7,547 bases of DNA from contig JANWWB010000122.1 in the NCBI GenBank assembly GCA_025056515.1, positions 1 to 7,547 of the forward strand, in the 5' to 3' direction. The notes under the pieces are model-generated. The model did not search any database. It was not told the DNA's origin and was given only the letters and a program-made list of their open reading frames with translations. Position 1 is the first letter of the stretch. Every line of letters starts with the position of its first letter. Below, one piece after another: positions 5,067 through 7,547 of the stretch. Position numbers and translations under genes: made by a program. The stretch is from Anaerolineales bacterium (lineage in GTDB: Bacteria > Chloroflexota > Anaerolineae > Anaerolineales > Villigracilaceae).

Positions 5067-7547
5067 ATGACTGCTTGGCGTTGGACATCTCAACCCTTTG
5101 ACTCCTTCGATTCAGAGGAGGAAATGGAGTGGTGGGGAGAGAGCCTCTTCCTGCCCTCAATTTTTAGCTTATTGCAACAAAAAAAGGATAGCAACGAGCC
5201 ATCGCAAGAGCAAACAGAGGAAGAGAGCAAGATTCCGCAAATCTTGCCCATCTTACCGCTGCGAGGCTTGGTGGTTTATCCACAGACGGCCGTCCCTCTT
5301 ACCATTGGTCAACCTCGCTCGATTCGGCTGATTGACGATGTCTCCAGCACGTCAGAACGCCTTATCGGCCTGGTTGCTGCCAAAAATCCAGAGCAAGAGA
5401 GTCCAGGTCCGGCCGACCTTTTCTCGGTTGGGACGGTAGCGGTCGTTCATCGCCTCTTCCGTGCTCCCGATAATACTATTCGCTTGTTGGTGCAAGGTGT
5501 TCTGCGCTTTCGCGTAGTCGAATATGTTGCTGAAGAACCTTACTTGAAGGCGCGTATCGAGCTGATACCCGAGACAGTTGAAAGCGGGATTGAGATTGAA
5601 GCGTTGGCTCGCGCTGTGCGTGATCAGTTTGAGCAAATAGCTCAGCTTTCGCCCTCAATTCCGCGCGAATTGGTTGCTTCGATTAGCGCCTTGGAAGACC
5701 CGCTCCAGACAGCTTATACGGTGGCAAACTTCCAGCGGATGGAATTGAGCGATGCACAGGCAATTCTAGAGTTCGATTCCGCCTCCGCAAAGCTACAAAA
5801 ACTGCTCGATCTTCTGACCCATGAAATCGAGATTCTGCAATTAGGGGCTAAGATTCAGAGTGAGGCGCGCTCGGAAATCGAAAAAATGCAGCGCGAATAC
5901 TTCTTGCGCGAACAGCTGAAAGCCATCCAAAAAGAGCTTGGCGAGAAAGATGAACAAGCGGCAGAAATCGAAGAGTTTCGTCAACGCATTGAGGCGGCCA
6001 AAATGCCCGAAGAAGCCGAAAAGATGGCGCGCCGTGAGCTTGATCGAATGAGCCGCTTGCCGAGCGCTGCGGCTGAGTACGGAGTCATCCGCACCTATCT
6101 AGACTGGTTGGTTTCTCTCCCATGGAGCATGGTCACTGAGGATAATCTGGATATTGCGCACGCTCGCCAGGTGTTGGACGAAGACCACTACGGCCTAGAG
6201 GATGTCAAAGAGCGCATCCTTGAGTTTCTAGCGATTCGTAAGTTGCGCTTAGAGCGCAAAGCACAGACCTCGCCAGAAGCTCAAGAGCCGCTGCGGGATT
6301 CGATACGACGCGAACGGGAAGGTGTTATTCTGTGCTTTGTCGGGCCGCCAGGGGTTGGTAAGACCTCACTTGGCCAATCGATTGCCCGCGCTCTGGGACG
6401 CAAGTTTGTGCGCGCCTCGTTGGGTGGGCTGCGCGATGAGGCTGAAATACGCGGCCATCGCCGAACCTACATTGGCGCTATGCCCGGACGCATTTTGCAA
6501 TCCCTGCGCCGGGTCGAATCCCGGAATCCTGTTTTCATGCTCGATGAAATTGACAAACTGACCTTTGACTTTCACGGTGACCCAGCTTCGGCGCTCCTTG
6601 AAGTACTCGACCCCGAGCAGAATAGCGAATTTCGCGATAACTACTTGGAAGTCGCCTTTGACCTCTCCCAGGTCTTTTTCATCACCACAGCCAACACCCT
6701 CGAGACCATCCCAGGGCCGCTCCTCGACCGGATGGAGGTCATTCAAATTTCCGGCTACACACTCAACGAGAAAATCCAAATCGCTCAACGCTACCTTATC
6801 CCGCGCCAGATTCGTGAAAACGGATTACAGCCCGAGGAAATCAAGTTCACACGTAAAGCGCTTCAGATGATTATTGAACAGTACACACGCGAAGCGGGTG
6901 TACGCAATTTGGAACGTAAAATAGGCGCCATTTGTCGCAAGGTCGGTACGAACATTGCCGAAGGAAAACAACAAAAAGCGCGCATCACACCATCGAAGGT
7001 TCGTTCTCTGTTAGGACATCCTCTCTATATGGAAGCCGAAGAAATCAGCGAACGGGCCTCGATTCCAGGCGTGGTGCCTGGGTTAGCTTGGACGCCTTTC
7101 GGCGGGGATATCCTCTTCATCGAAGCGACCCAAATGCCTGGCGGTAAAGGCTTCCAGATCACCGGCTCGGTTGGCAACGTAATGCAGGAATCCGCACGCG
7201 CGGCTCTCTCTTACATCCGTTCACATGCCGATAAACTTGGCCTTTCACCTGACTTCTTTGACAAGACCGATATCCACCTCCATATTCCCGCCGGCGCGCA
7301 ACCCAAGGATGGTCCTTCAGCCGGAGTGACCATCGCTACTGCCTTGGTTTCTCTGCTCACGGGTCGTCCGGTCAAAAAGGGAATCGGCATGACCGGCGAA
7401 ATTACCCTGCGCGGCCAAGTGATGCCGGTGGGAGGCATCAAAGAGAAGATGTTGGCCGCCTATCGTGCTGGACTCACAACTGTCATCCTGCCTAAGCGCA
7501 ACCAATATGACCTAGAGGATGTTCCGCCAGAAATCAGCAAGCGACTG
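5067..7547 (+). CDS. lon: ATP-dependent protease La (Lon), cut by the right edge
   Basis: Lon unfolds and degrades damaged or regulatory proteins as a cytoplasmic hexamer. The 827 visible residues include nearly the whole protein; probably only a few dozen C-terminal residues are missing. Order of parts: an acidic, tryptophan-containing extension (1-57); the LON substrate-binding domain from [20 protein letters not shown] (59-78); a coiled helical linker containing [20 protein letters not shown]; the AAA+ module with Walker A GPPGVGKT (426-433), Walker B FMLDEIDK (490-497), sensor asparagine N543 and arginine R555; and the protease domain with PKDGPSAG (catalytic S751) and [10 protein letters not shown] (catalytic K794). 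The Ser-Lys spacing equals that of E. coli Lon. An extra ~20 residues (about 399-418) precede the P-loop. The ATG at 5067 follows hsp20 by 5 bases but has no clear ribosome site; an in-frame ATG at 5124 has AGGAGG only two bases before it, so the exact start is uncertain. The frame is unbroken to the right edge. Confidence 0.97.
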   Translation, partial: MTAWRWTSQPFDSFDSEEEMEWWGESLFLPSIFSLLQQKKDSNEPSQEQTEEESKIPQILPILPLRGLVVYPQTAVPLTIGQPRSIRLIDDVSSTSERLIGLVAAKNPEQESPGPADLFSVGTVAVVHRLFRAPDNTIRLLVQGVLRFRVVEYVAEEPYLKARIELIPETVESGIEIEALARAVRDQFEQIAQLSPSIPRELVASISALEDPLQTAYTVANFQRMELSDAQAILEFDSASAKLQKLLDLLTHEIEILQLGAKIQSEARSEIEKMQREYFLREQLKAIQKELGEKDEQAAEIEEFRQRIEAAKMPEEAEKMARRELDRMSRLPSAAAEYGVIRTYLDWLVSLPWSMVTEDNLDIAHARQVLDEDHYGLEDVKERILEFLAIRKLRLERKAQTSPEAQEPLRDSIRREREGVILCFVGPPGVGKTSLGQSIARALGRKFVRASLGGLRDEAEIRGHRRTYIGAMPGRILQSLRRVESRNPVFMLDEIDKLTFDFHGDPASALLEVLDPEQNSEFRDNYLEVAFDLSQVFFITTANTLETIPGPLLDRMEVIQISGYTLNEKIQIAQRYLIPRQIRENGLQPEEIKFTRKALQMIIEQYTREAGVRNLERKIGAICRKVGTNIAEGKQQKARITPSKVRSLLGHPLYMEAEEISERASIPGVVPGLAWTPFGGDILFIEATQMPGGKGFQITGSVGNVMQESARAALSYIRSHADKLGLSPDFFDKTDIHLHIPAGAQPKDGPSAGVTIATALVSLLTGRPVKKGIGMTGEITLRGQVMPVGGIKEKMLAAYRAGLTTVILPKRNQYDLEDVPPEISKRL

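Noticed and set aside
6366..6788. Minus-strand open frame of 140 codons inside lon
   Set aside because: Antisense to the highly conserved AAA+ module of Lon, so its openness follows from the codon pattern of lon.

Overview
The window looks like chromosomal DNA from a bacterium of the phylum Chloroflexota, most likely class Anaerolineae. This is an inference from protein style. The Lon protease has a short acidic N-terminal extension and an insertion just before its P-loop, as I recall from Chloroflexota Lon proteins. The two unassigned genes in the middle also have motifs I associate with uncharacterised proteins of that phylum. Genes are packed tightly, with overlaps of 4-8 bases and gaps of 1-9 bases. 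I see no mobile element, CRISPR array, phage gene or rRNA, and no gene-free stretch longer than about 115 bases.

Left part (1-1869, minus strand): a three-gene operon read right to left. It encodes a GT4 glycosyltransferase resembling lipid glucosyltransferases, a YraN/UPF0102 nuclease-fold protein, and the first 104 residues of the tRNA dimethylallyltransferase MiaA, which runs off the left edge. A good sigma-70-type promoter (TTGACA, 17-base spacer, TACGAT) lies just upstream of the glycosyltransferase.

Divergent intergenic region (1870-1983): this holds that minus-strand promoter and, partly overlapping it, a perfect plus-strand TATAAT box for the rightward genes.

Middle (1984-4003, plus strand): two overlapping genes for proteins of 529 and 145 residues that I cannot assign to a named family. 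Both appear to contain winged-helix-like segments, so a paired DNA-binding or transcription-associated role is possible but unproven. This is the least explained part of the window.

Right part (4011-7547, plus strand): a tRNA-Arg(TCT) begins 7 bases after the 145-residue gene. A 51-base spacer with overlapping inverted repeats follows. Then comes an apparent stress operon: thiol peroxidase Tpx, a small heat-shock protein (Hsp20) and the ATP-dependent protease Lon, which is cut by the right edge. Together these would detoxify peroxides, hold unfolding proteins and degrade damaged ones. No terminator is visible between 1984 and the right edge, so the middle genes, the tRNA and the stress genes may share transcripts.
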